Source of the DNA: Halomonas litopenaei
GTDB lineage: Bacteria > Pseudomonadota > Gammaproteobacteria > Pseudomonadales > Halomonadaceae
Assembly: GCF_003045775.1 (NCBI RefSeq)
Contig: NZ_PXNS01000005.1
Coordinates: 558,001 to 622,000, forward strand
Reading direction: 5' to 3'
Length of the DNA: 64,000 nucleotides
Part shown: positions 28,519 to 37,081 of the stretch, one piece after another
How positions within the stretch are numbered: position 1 is the stretch's first letter
Layout of the letters: each line of letters starts with the position of its first letter
The notes under the pieces: generated by a model
What the model was told of the DNA's origin: nothing
What the model saw: only the letters and a program-made list of their open reading frames with translations
Database searches by the model: none
Made by a program: the position numbers and the translations under genes

Positions 28519-30663
28519 ATGCACGACATGAAACGTCATGCTCTCTGGCCCACCGTTTCACTGCTTGGCCTGGTGGCCGCACAGCAGGTCGCGGCGCAGA
28601 CCTCCGTCGATACCTCTTCCTCGAACGGCGCCCGTGCCGACGAGGCCCCGACCATGGTGGTGACCGCCTCGCGGACCAACACCACCAAGGAAGATTCGCC
28701 GCAGACCGTGCGCATCATCAGCGAGGAGGAGATCGCCCAGCAGCTGGACGTGACCACCGACTCCTCCCAGATCCTGAGCAACCTGCTGCCGTCCTACTCG
28801 CCCAACCGCCAGAAGATGACCGGCAGCGGCGAGACCTTGAGGGGCCGCACACCGCTGTTTCTGATCGACGGCATTCCCCAGTCGAATCCGCTGCGTCCGA
28901 CCGGTCGTGAGGCCCACACCATCGATTTCTCCCAGGTGGAGCAGATCGAGGTGATCCAGGGCGCCAACGCCACCAACGGCGTCGGCGCAGCCGGCGGGGT
29001 GATCAACATCATCACCAAGCGTCCGGAGCCGGGTTCCTTCAATCAGCACTTCGGCGTGCAGATGACCACCCCGACCAGCGAGCTGGACGAGGACACCCTG
29101 AGCGACAAGACCGACTACGGCTTCAGCGGCAACAAGGGTAACGTCGACTACCTGTTTGGTCTGAGCTACGAGGACCAGGGGCTGTACCTGGACGCCAAGG
29201 ACGACCCGGTCGGTGTCGACAACACCCAGGGCGACCTGATGGACTCGCGCAGCTATGACCTGCTCGGCAAGATCGCCTACTGGATCGACGATGACCAGCG
29301 CATCCAGTTCACCCTCAACCACTACGACATCGAAGGTCACAACGACTACGTCAGCGTGACCGGCGATCGCGACGCCGGGATTCCGACCACCTCCGAGCGT
29401 GGCACCCCCGAGGGCGACGCCCCCTTCAACGAGGTCTGGACCACTGGGCTTAGCTACGAGAACTACGACCTGGCCGGCATGCACCTGAGCGCCCAGGCCT
29501 ACTATCAGGACTACGAGGCGTTGTTCGGCGCCACCGACTCCAGCAGCTTCCAGGATCCGTCACTGGCGCCGGTAGGCACCTACTACGACCAGAGCTCGGC
29601 CAAGACCGAGAAGTTCGGCACCAAGGTCTCGCTGACCAAGGACGACCTGTGGGATGACCGGCTCAAGCTGACCGGTGGCTTCGATACGCTGTTCGACGAG
29701 ACCGAGCAGTACCTGTATCAGAGCAACCGCACTTACGTGCCGCCCACCGATTACACCGACCTGTCGCCGTTCTTCCAGGCCGAACTGCAGCCGATCGACT
29801 CGTTGCTGCTGTCCGCCGGGGTACGCTACGAGTACGCCGAGCTGGATATCGATGACTATCAGACGGTGTGGGCCAACAATGGCGTCGACGTCGAGGGCGG
29901 CAATCCCGACTTCGATGAGACGCTCTACAACGTCGGCGCGGTGTGGAAGCCTGTCGATCGCGTCAGCCTGTTTGCCAACTACTCCGAAGGCTTCTCGATC
30001 CCTGATGTCGGTCGTGCGCTGCGCGGCATCGATACCCCGGGACAGTCCGTCGACAGCATCGACAACCTGCGTCCCATCGTGACCGAAAACGTCGAGACCG
30101 GCGTGCGCTTCGAAGGGGATCGCCTGTCGGCAGAGCTGAGCTACTACGAGTCCACCTCCGACTTCGGCAGCCGCCTGACCGAAGAAGACGGCGTCTTCAT
30201 CATGAACCGCCAGGAGACCCAGATCACCGGTATCGAGGCCTCGGTGGACTACGCCTTTACCGAGCGCCACTCCGGTCGCCTGGCCTACTCCCACATGACC
30301 GGGCTGTATGACAGCGACGACGATGGCGACCTCGATGCCGAACTGTCCGGCCTCGATGTCTCGCCGGATCGTCTGATCGGTAGCTGGTCCGCCAACTGGA
30401 CAGACAAGGTGTCCACCTTCCTCCAGGCCAACTACTCGTTCGATGAGACCTATGACGAGGACGATCGCGAGTTCGACGGCTATCTGCTGGTGGACGCAGC
30501 GGTGGGCTACCAACTGCCTACCGGCAAGCTGAATGTGGGCGTGTCCAACCTGCTCGACGAGGACTACATCACCTACTACTCCCAGAGCGCGCTGGTCAAC
30601 GACGACCGTTACTTCGCCGGTCGTGGTCGTACCCTGACGGTAGGGTATAGCGTCGACTTCTAA
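28519..30663 (+). CDS. TonB-dependent siderophore receptor, probably for the NIS siderophore
   Basis: Outer-membrane receptor of about 714 residues. A signal peptide ends at QQVAAQT, a TonB-box-like MVVTAS follows, and the plug carries LIDGIPQSNP, IEVIQGANATNGVG and GGVINIITKRP. The barrel ends in VGYSVDF with terminal Phe. AAGGA sits before ATG 28519 at short spacing; ATG 28528 (MKRHALW) is an alternative. It lies directly upstream of the biosynthetic operon on the same strand, so it probably takes up that siderophore (position of the achromobactin receptor Acr), which is inference. Confidence 0.9.
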   Translation: MHDMKRHALWPTVSLLGLVAAQQVAAQTSVDTSSSNGARADEAPTMVVTASRTNTTKEDSPQTVRIISEEEIAQQLDVTTDSSQILSNLLPSYSPNRQKMTGSGETLRGRTPLFLIDGIPQSNPLRPTGREAHTIDFSQVEQIEVIQGANATNGVGAAGGVINIITKRPEPGSFNQHFGVQMTTPTSELDEDTLSDKTDYGFSGNKGNVDYLFGLSYEDQGLYLDAKDDPVGVDNTQGDLMDSRSYDLLGKIAYWIDDDQRIQFTLNHYDIEGHNDYVSVTGDRDAGIPTTSERGTPEGDAPFNEVWTTGLSYENYDLAGMHLSAQAYYQDYEALFGATDSSSFQDPSLAPVGTYYDQSSAKTEKFGTKVSLTKDDLWDDRLKLTGGFDTLFDETEQYLYQSNRTYVPPTDYTDLSPFFQAELQPIDSLLLSAGVRYEYAELDIDDYQTVWANNGVDVEGGNPDFDETLYNVGAVWKPVDRVSLFANYSEGFSIPDVGRALRGIDTPGQSVDSIDNLRPIVTENVETGVRFEGDRLSAELSYYESTSDFGSRLTEEDGVFIMNRQETQITGIEASVDYAFTERHSGRLAYSHMTGLYDSDDDGDLDAELSGLDVSPDRLIGSWSANWTDKVSTFLQANYSFDETYDEDDREFDGYLLVDAAVGYQLPTGKLNVGVSNLLDEDYITYYSQSALVNDDRYFAGRGRTLTVGYSVDF

Positions 30664-30686
30664 AGGCCGCGTTTGTAAGCACTGCG

Positions 30687-30750
30687 GCTGGAAAGCGCCG
30701 CTGCTGGAAAGCACCGCTGCTGTAGAGCGCCGCTGCTGGAAAGCGCTGCT
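30687..30750. repeat. 16-bp intergenic tandem repeat, four units
   Basis: Four successive units of gctggaaagcgccgct, with one to three changes each, directly after the receptor gene. Confidence 0.85.
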
Positions 30751-30763
30751 ATTTGGCTGACCC

Positions 30764-30790
30764 GGACCGCCGCCAGGACGGCGGCGGTCC
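30764..30790 (+). terminator. Hairpin downstream of third TonB receptor
   Basis: Perfect 11-bp arms (ggaccgccgcc / ggcggcggtcc) with five-base loop; no T run follows, so termination strength is uncertain. Confidence 0.5.
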
Positions 30791-30885
30791 ACGCGGACGG
30801 ACCGTGGTGCCGCTTCGATGACACCAGGCTGCGCCTGAGGCTGCTTTCAGGCCATCTACAGAATCAGTTTCAGATCAACGACTTC

Positions 30886-30922
30886 ATAACAACGTACGCA
30901 ATAACAACTACGCCATAACAAC
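30886..30922. promoter_or_regulatory. Three spaced direct repeats before the NIS operon
   Basis: The octamer ataacaac occurs at 30886, 30901 and 30915, with spacings of 15 and 14 bases in an AT-rich island about 115-150 bases before acsD. Regularly spaced direct repeats are typical of activator sites (for example AraC family); function is inferred. Confidence 0.4.
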
Positions 30923-31034
30923 AACCCTTCGCCAAGTGACTAGCCAGGAAAGCGCGGTTTCCCCTGACGAAAGGCGTCGATGATTCGACGTCCGGGGAAG
31001 CAAAACAAGGAAGGAATCCTTGCGGAGGTTGCAC

Positions 31035-32861
31035 ATGCAATTCCCCCCATGTACTCGCACCCCTGGCGAGATCGCTCGGCATGCCTCACAGCATGCCCTG
31101 CTCAACGGCATCATCAAGGAAGTGGCTATCCCCCACGACCTGTTGAGCCACCACTGGCCCGCCAACAGGCGTGGCCTGCCAACGAGCCTCCAGGGCCTGC
31201 CATTGCAGGTCGCCTGGTCGTCTTCTTTAACCTTGTTCGTGCTGGTCGATCGCCACTCGGCGATGGGCTGCCATCAGGTTGTGTCGCCGCTGTATCTGCG
31301 CCGCAGCCTCGATCAGCCCTGGCGGGAGGCCGATACCGACGAGCTGGTATCGGCCCTGCTGGAAGATGGCCCCTGGCGCGAGGCCAGCCCCAACCCCGAG
31401 TTCGGCGACCAGGTGCTGCAGAGCCAGGCGGTGATGGCCTCCATCATCGAGGACGCTCGGCGACGCCCCCATGACCCGCTCAAGGACTACGCCGCCAGCG
31501 AACAGGGGTTGTGGTTCGGCCATCCCAATCACCCCACCCCCAAGGCCAGGCAGTGGCCGCAAGGCTTGAAGGGGCAGGGCAGGGACTGCTCCCCCGAGTT
31601 TGGTCAGGGTACCCGCTTGCACCAGTTCTCGTTTCCGGCGCAAGGGCTACGGATCGCCTGCAATGGCCTGGAGCCCGGTGAGGTGCTCAGCCAGGCCGCC
31701 GACCAGAGCACGGAGCCCGAGGCCGGGCGGGTGGTGCTGGCCATGCACCCGGTCCAGGCCGAGCTGTTTCGCCAGGCGCCGGATGTTGCCGCGCGGATCA
31801 ACGACGGCAGCATCCGCGACCTGGGCAGAAGCGGCCCGCTGGCGCTGCCCACCGCCTCGATGCGTACCTGGCATGCGCCCGAGCATCCCTGGTTCATCAA
31901 GGGCTCGCTCAACGTGCGCATCACCAACTGCGTGCGCAAGAACGCCTGGTACGAGCTCGAAAGCACCCTGGTGATCGATCGCATCATGAGTCGCTTGATC
32001 GACAGTGAAGACCCGGCGCTCGAGACCCTCGAGCTGGCTCGGGAGCCCGCCACCCTGCACTGGGCCCCGCAGGACGCTGACGACGATCAGCGCCGCTGGT
32101 TCCGTGAGCAGACCGGGGTCATCCTGCGCGAGAACTTCTGTCGGCGTTTCGGCGCCGAGCGCTGCCTGCTGGCGGCGACGGTATTCGCCCGTGACACCGA
32201 ACTGGAGCCGATGGCGCCATCGTTGGTGGCGCGCGCGAGTTCGCCTGCGTCCGCTGCTGTGAGCGGCGCCCCCGCCGACGATGTGCCCGAACACAGGATC
32301 GTCGACTGGTACAAGGCCTATCTTGGCGCCCTGGTCGAGCCGGTGCTGGCGCTGTATTTCCGTCATGGCATCGTGGTCGAGCCGCATCTGCAGAACTGTG
32401 TGCTGATCCATGACCAGGGCTGGCCCCGTCGCGTACTGCTGCGCGACTTCGAAGGCGTCAAGCTGACCGAGGATCAGGGCCTTGACTGGCTCGCCGGCGA
32501 GACGCTGGATGAGCGCGTGCGCGCGTCGATGACCTACAGTCGCGACAAGGGCTGGAAGCGCATCGCCTACTGCCTGCTGGTCAATCACCTAGCCGAGGCG
32601 ATCCTGGCGTTGAGCTGGCGCCGCCCGGCCCTGGCCGAGCGTCTGTGGGAGGCCACCGGGGAGGAGCTTTCGCGGGTCAGGCAACGGCTCGGAGTCGCCA
32701 CGCCCGAGCTCGATGGCCTGCTCGCAGGCGGCGACTTGCCGTGCAAGACCAACCTCAAGCTCAGGCTGATGGCTCGGGCCGATCGTCACGCCGACTATGT
32801 GTGGCTGCCCAACCCCTGGCATCAGCTCGCAGGTGAGCGTCTGGAGGTGGCCCATGGCTGA
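31035..32861 (+). CDS. acsD: NIS siderophore synthetase, AcsD-like
   Basis: IucA/IucC family, about 608 residues, near the size of AcsD. Family marks are GHPNHPTPKAR near residue 160, MHPVQAELF, KGSLNVRITNCVRKNAWYE, EPHLQNCVLIHD and the FhuF-like C-terminal region with KTNLKLRL. In achromobactin synthesis AcsD joins citrate to L-serine with ATP. ATG 31035 has GGAGG at ideal spacing, preferred over TTG 31020. Stop overlaps the next gene by 8 bases. The assignment rests on resemblance and on gene order acsD-acsE-acsC-acsB-acsA. Confidence 0.82.
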   Translation: MQFPPCTRTPGEIARHASQHALLNGIIKEVAIPHDLLSHHWPANRRGLPTSLQGLPLQVAWSSSLTLFVLVDRHSAMGCHQVVSPLYLRRSLDQPWREADTDELVSALLEDGPWREASPNPEFGDQVLQSQAVMASIIEDARRRPHDPLKDYAASEQGLWFGHPNHPTPKARQWPQGLKGQGRDCSPEFGQGTRLHQFSFPAQGLRIACNGLEPGEVLSQAADQSTEPEAGRVVLAMHPVQAELFRQAPDVAARINDGSIRDLGRSGPLALPTASMRTWHAPEHPWFIKGSLNVRITNCVRKNAWYELESTLVIDRIMSRLIDSEDPALETLELAREPATLHWAPQDADDDQRRWFREQTGVILRENFCRRFGAERCLLAATVFARDTELEPMAPSLVARASSPASAAVSGAPADDVPEHRIVDWYKAYLGALVEPVLALYFRHGIVVEPHLQNCVLIHDQGWPRRVLLRDFEGVKLTEDQGLDWLAGETLDERVRASMTYSRDKGWKRIAYCLLVNHLAEAILALSWRRPALAERLWEATGEELSRVRQRLGVATPELDGLLAGGDLPCKTNLKLRLMARADRHADYVWLPNPWHQLAGERLEVAHG

Positions 32862-34125
32862 CAGTGTTGCTGTCTCGGGGCGCAGCGAGGCCCAGCGGCT
32901 GCCGCCAGCGGTGCGGGAGGCGATACGTTGCCACCAGGCCGAAGCGCAAGATCCTATTGCCGCCTTCTTCTATGACCTGGAGGCGCTGGCCGCCCGGGCG
33001 CGTTCGATCAAGTCCGCACTGCCCGACGGTGTCGAGCTTTACTACGCCATCAAGGCCAATAGCGAGGCGCCGGTCCTCGGGACCTTGGCCCCCATCGTGG
33101 ACGGCTTCGAGCTGTCCTCCGGTGGCGAGATCGGGCGCATGCGCGAGGCGACGAGCACGCTGCCCTGGGTGCTGTCGGGGCCGGGCAAGCTCGACTCGGA
33201 GATGGCGTTGGCCATGGACGAGGGCATCGAGGCCTTTCACGTGGAGAGCCTTGGCGAGATCGCGCGCCTTGAGCGACTCGCCAAGGCCAGGGGGCGTCAC
33301 CAGGCGGTGCTGATCCGCATCAATCCGACCCTGCCCGAGGCGCTGTCGAGTCGTCTGCGCATGGCCGGTACCGCCACCCCCTTCGGCATCGACGAAGCCA
33401 GGCTTGGCGAGGCGGTGGCGGCGGTGGACGCCGCTGCCCATCTCAGCCTGGTCGGCTTTCATATCCACGCCATGTCCCACCAGACGAGCGTGGCGCGCCA
33501 CCAGGCGCTGCTTGACGGTTACCTGGCGCGCTGGCCCGAATGGCGCGCACTCGCCGCCTCGCCCGCCAGGGTCACCCAGCTCAATGTCGGGGGTGGCATC
33601 GGCGTCGACTACATGGCGCCGTTCGAACCCGAGCGTCAGTTCGACTGGCAGGCGTTGTGCGCCCATCTGGACGCGCGACTCAAGGCGATGGCTCAGGCCC
33701 CGCGGGTGCGCTTCGAGATCGGCCGTTTCCTTAGTGCCTTCTGTGGCTACTACGCCATCGAGGTGCTGGACACCAAGCACAGCCATGGTCAGGGCTTCGT
33801 CGTCTGTCGTGGCGGTACCCACCAGTTTCGACTGCCCGCGGCCCAGGGCCACGACCACCCGGTCATCCACCTGCCGAGCGGGGAGCGCGGCGAAGCGTCG
33901 TCCGGCGAGAAGCGACCCTGGACGGTGGTGGGGCAGCTGTGTACGCCCAAGGACGTGCTGGGGCGCGATCGATTGATTGGCGACGTCGCCCCGGGAGACC
34001 TGCTGGTGCTGCCGCTGGCCGGGGCCTACGGCTACAACATCTCCCACGCCGACTTTCTGTGCCACCCAAGGCCGCCGCAGATATTCATTGGCGCCGACAG
34101 GGCGTCATCCGACACCGCACGCTGA
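32854..34125 (+). CDS. acsE: PLP-dependent decarboxylase, AcsE-like
   Basis: Fold-type III PLP decarboxylase (LysA/SbnH family), about 423 residues. Schiff-base Lys in YYAIKANSEA; ELSSGGEIGRM; HIHAMS; phosphate-binding NVGGGIGVDY; active-site Cys and Asp in CTPKDVLGRD; and GAYGYNIS. In achromobactin synthesis AcsE decarboxylates O-citryl-serine to the ethanolamine form; SbnH does the equivalent in staphyloferrin B. Overlaps the end of acsD by 8 bases. Confidence 0.82.
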   Translation: MADSVAVSGRSEAQRLPPAVREAIRCHQAEAQDPIAAFFYDLEALAARARSIKSALPDGVELYYAIKANSEAPVLGTLAPIVDGFELSSGGEIGRMREATSTLPWVLSGPGKLDSEMALAMDEGIEAFHVESLGEIARLERLAKARGRHQAVLIRINPTLPEALSSRLRMAGTATPFGIDEARLGEAVAAVDAAAHLSLVGFHIHAMSHQTSVARHQALLDGYLARWPEWRALAASPARVTQLNVGGGIGVDYMAPFEPERQFDWQALCAHLDARLKAMAQAPRVRFEIGRFLSAFCGYYAIEVLDTKHSHGQGFVVCRGGTHQFRLPAAQGHDHPVIHLPSGERGEASSGEKRPWTVVGQLCTPKDVLGRDRLIGDVAPGDLLVLPLAGAYGYNISHADFLCHPRPPQIFIGADRASSDTAR

Positions 34126-34133
34126 GGTTAATC

Positions 34134-36218
34134 ATGTCATCACCTTCTTACGTTGCCGAGCCCGCGACGGGGTCCGCTGACGCCGCCGCGCCTCGAGTTG
34201 CCCCCTGTGTTGCTCCCAGTGCTGTTCCCGCCGCCGTACCCTTTGCCAGTTCCGACGGCTGGCATCATCGCCCGCGTATCGAGCGGCGGGTCATCGGCCA
34301 ATTGCTGCAGACCCTGCTGTACGAAGACGTGCTCGAGTATCGCTGCGAGCACCTGGCCCCGACTGAGGGTGAAGGGCAGGGGCGTGAAACCACCTTCGTC
34401 GTCTCGCTGGGGGAGCGCGACTATCGCGTGCGAGGCTGGCTGTGCCACAGCTTCTCGTTGATTCGCCTCGATCATCAGAGTCTGGCTGTTGCGTCGACAA
34501 AGGCGTCGGCTCGGGCGTCGACAAAGGCGCCGGCTCTGGCCGGACACGATGGCCGGACCCAGTCGCCGTCACTCTCGGAGTTTCTGGACGACCTGGCGTC
34601 CACGCTGAGCGCCAGGGCCGAGGGAGACCTTCAAGGGCGGCTGCAGCCGGGGTTTATCAACGAGCTCAAGCAGACCCTGATCAAGGACCTGCAGTCTTCG
34701 ACAGCAGCGCCCGTCGACGGCCAGAGCGCGCCTCACACGCTCGACGCCGACGCCCTGGAGCAGTACTTCACCGACGCCCACAGCTACCATCCCTGCTACA
34801 AGTCTCGCCTCGGTTTCACGCTTGGCGACAACTGTCGCTTCGGTCCCGAGTTCGGCCAGCCGCTGCGGGTGCTGTGGCTGGCGCTGCCGGCGCGGCTGGC
34901 ACACCAGGGCGCTGTCCCTGATCTCGGCGCCATGGCGACGTTCGCGGCCATGGCCGATGCCGAGCTGGGTGACGAGGGATCGCCGGCCAGGCAGCGTCTG
35001 GCCGAGTGGCTAGGCGAGCGTGGCCTTGCGCGCGAGCAGGCGGTGCTGTTGCCGGTGCATCCCTGGCAGTGGGAAAACGTGCTGGTCAGCGCGCTCTACC
35101 CGGAGCTTGCCAGCGGCGAGATCATCCTGCTCGGCGAGGGCGAGACCCGCTATCGTCCGCAGCAGTCGATTCGTACCCTGGCGCCGCTGGACAGTGATGG
35201 ACGTGCGTCCCCGACGCCCTATCTCAAGCTGGCGCTGGGGATCACCAACACCTCCAGTACCCGCATCCTGGCGCGCCATACCATCACCAACGGCCCCATC
35301 ATCACGGCCTGGCTCAAGCAGCTTCTGGAGAGCGACGCCGGCGCTGGGGCGGCCAACGTCGTGATCCTCGGTGAGGTGGCCGGGGTTGCCCTGGACGAAC
35401 GCGCCTTTGGCGGCCTTCGCCATGACGAGGTGTACGGCCAGGCCGGCGCGCTGTGGCGTGAGCACATCGACGGCTTTCTCGCCCCCGGCGAGCAGGCGGT
35501 TCCCTTCAACGGCTTGAGCCAGAGTCTGCGCGACCCGGACGGGGCGCCCGCAGAGCCCTTCATCACCGACTGGATCGCCCGTCACGGACGCGACGCCTGG
35601 ACCCGTCAACTGGTGAGCGTGGCGACCCTACCGATCATCCACCTGCTGTTCGCCGAAGGGGTGGGGCTTGAGTCCCACGGCCAGAATATCGTGGTGATCC
35701 ATCGTGATGGCTGGCCGCTAAGGGTGGCACTCAAGGACTTCCACGACGGGGTGCGTTACTGTCCGTCGGCGCTGGCCCGCCCCGAGCTGGCCCCCAGCCT
35801 GGAGCCGTTGCCGGCGGCCCACGCCGCGCGCAACCGCAACTCCTTTATCGTTACCGATGACCTGGCGGCGGTGCGCGACTACTCCTGCGACGCCTTCTTC
35901 TTTATTGCCCTGGCCGAGATGGCGATCTTCCTCGAGTGTCACTTCGGACTCACCGAGGGCGCCTTCTGGGCCATGGTCGCCGACGTCATCACCGCCTACC
36001 AGGACGCCCATCCAGAGCACGCCGAGCGCTATCGCCTGTTCGATGTCTTCGTCCCCGAGTGGGAAGTGGAAGCACTGACCCGCCGGCGGCTGTTCGGCGA
36101 CGAGATGCCTCAGATCAAGCGGGTGCCCAATCCCCTGGCCGTGCATGCACCGGTGCCGCGCCCAGCATCTGCGACTCCGGGGAAGGCTGCAGCGACACAG
36201 GAGCGTACCCCATGCTGA
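34134..36218 (+). CDS. acsC: NIS siderophore synthetase, AcsC-like
   Basis: IucA/IucC family, about 694 residues, longer than typical (580-620). Family marks are SYHPCYKSRLGF, LPVHPWQWENVL, RPQQSIRTLAP, LGITNTSSTRIL and ESHGQNIVVIH. The start at 34134 has GAGG six bases upstream. An Ala/Pro/Val-rich N-terminus and a repeat insertion (ASTKASAR/ASTKAPAL, two 24-bp DNA units) account for part of the extra length. Likely adds one amine arm, as AcsC does with diaminobutyrate (inference by homology and order). Overlaps acsB by 7 bases. Confidence 0.8.
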   Translation: MSSPSYVAEPATGSADAAAPRVAPCVAPSAVPAAVPFASSDGWHHRPRIERRVIGQLLQTLLYEDVLEYRCEHLAPTEGEGQGRETTFVVSLGERDYRVRGWLCHSFSLIRLDHQSLAVASTKASARASTKAPALAGHDGRTQSPSLSEFLDDLASTLSARAEGDLQGRLQPGFINELKQTLIKDLQSSTAAPVDGQSAPHTLDADALEQYFTDAHSYHPCYKSRLGFTLGDNCRFGPEFGQPLRVLWLALPARLAHQGAVPDLGAMATFAAMADAELGDEGSPARQRLAEWLGERGLAREQAVLLPVHPWQWENVLVSALYPELASGEIILLGEGETRYRPQQSIRTLAPLDSDGRASPTPYLKLALGITNTSSTRILARHTITNGPIITAWLKQLLESDAGAGAANVVILGEVAGVALDERAFGGLRHDEVYGQAGALWREHIDGFLAPGEQAVPFNGLSQSLRDPDGAPAEPFITDWIARHGRDAWTRQLVSVATLPIIHLLFAEGVGLESHGQNIVVIHRDGWPLRVALKDFHDGVRYCPSALARPELAPSLEPLPAAHAARNRNSFIVTDDLAAVRDYSCDAFFFIALAEMAIFLECHFGLTEGAFWAMVADVITAYQDAHPEHAERYRLFDVFVPEWEVEALTRRRLFGDEMPQIKRVPNPLAVHAPVPRPASATPGKAAATQERTPC
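34491..34538 (+). repeat. 24-bp tandem repeat inside acsC
   Basis: Two adjacent 24-bp units starting gcgtcgacaaaggcg at 34491 and 34515 encode ASTKASAR and ASTKAPAL in frame. Confidence 0.8.
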
Positions 36219-36976
36219 GAACCAATCGCCTGAAACGTGCGCTAAGCGAGCAGCGCGAGGTCTACGGAGTGCTGGCCTCGTTGCCCACGGCGGCGTCGAT
36301 CGAGCTGATCGCCGAAGCCGGCTTCGACTTCGTGGTGATCGACACCGAGCACGTGCTGATCAACCCGGAAACCGTCGAGCACATGATCCGCACCGCCGAG
36401 AGCTATGAGCTGACGCCGCTGGTGCGGGTCGCCGACGACAACCCCAAGACCCTGCTGCGCCTGCTCGACGGCGGCGCCCAGGGCATCGTGTTGCCGAGCG
36501 TCGAAGACCCCGAGCGACTGGCCGCTGCGATACGTGCCTGCAAGTACGCCCCCCAGGGCACGCGCAGCCTCAACGCCGGGCGCCCAGGTGCCTTCGGCAA
36601 GCACTCCCTGGCCGAATACGTTCAAAAGGCCAACGACGAGATCCTGGTCGTTGCCATGATCGAGAGCCGGGCCGGCGTCGAGCGCATCGACGAGCTGTGC
36701 GCCGTCGATGGTCTCGACCTGGTGCTGGAGGGCGCCGCCGATCTGTCCCAGTCCCTGGGCGTGAGCTGGCAGACCGCCCACCCCGAGGTGCTAAAAGCGG
36801 TTTGCCGGGTGCAGCAGCGCGCGGCGGACCACGGCCTTCCCTACGCCGCCTTCCTGCGCCATGCGGACGCCAAGGCCGAGTGGCGCGAGCGCGGAGTGCG
36901 TACCTTCCTGCTCGGCGACGAGCGGGGCATCGCCTTTCGCGCCCTGACGAGCGCCTTGAAGGAGGCACGCGCATGA
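36212..36976 (+). CDS. acsB: HpcH/HpaI-family citrate synthase-like protein, AcsB/SbnG-like
   Basis: About 254 residues, TIM-barrel aldolase of the HpcH/HpaI class. FDFVVIDTEH, LVRVADDNP with the substrate Arg, the metal Glu in AMIESRAGVE and the Asp in AADLSQSLG are present. SbnG of staphyloferrin B makes citrate from oxaloacetate and acetyl-CoA; AcsB has the same place in the achromobactin cluster. It would supply citrate locally when the iron-dependent TCA cycle is down (inference). ACAGGAG precedes the start; the gene overlaps acsC by 7 bases. Confidence 0.82.
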   Translation: MLRTNRLKRALSEQREVYGVLASLPTAASIELIAEAGFDFVVIDTEHVLINPETVEHMIRTAESYELTPLVRVADDNPKTLLRLLDGGAQGIVLPSVEDPERLAAAIRACKYAPQGTRSLNAGRPGAFGKHSLAEYVQKANDEILVVAMIESRAGVERIDELCAVDGLDLVLEGAADLSQSLGVSWQTAHPEVLKAVCRVQQRAADHGLPYAAFLRHADAKAEWRERGVRTFLLGDERGIAFRALTSALKEARA

Positions 36977-37081
36977 GGTGCCTGTCGCTTGCTTCCGGTG
37001 CCCCTGTTGCCCGAACCCTGAACCCTGCTGTCGCGCCTTCGTCGGTGCCCCCGATTGTTGCAGTTGCAAGGAGAGCCCAAT

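Larger units (their letters stand above)
30664..31034. other. Intergenic region upstream of the NIS operon
   Basis: About 370 bases without a gene. It contains a four-unit tandem repeat (30687-30750), a strong hairpin (30764-30790), three spaced ataacaac direct repeats (30886-30922), and the GGAGG ribosome-binding site of acsD near 31024-31028. No clear Fur box was found here. Confidence 0.6.

Noticed and set aside
32761..34065. Antisense frame over the decarboxylase gene
   Set aside because: No recognisable domain; the + strand carries the conserved PLP motifs with a good ribosome-binding position.
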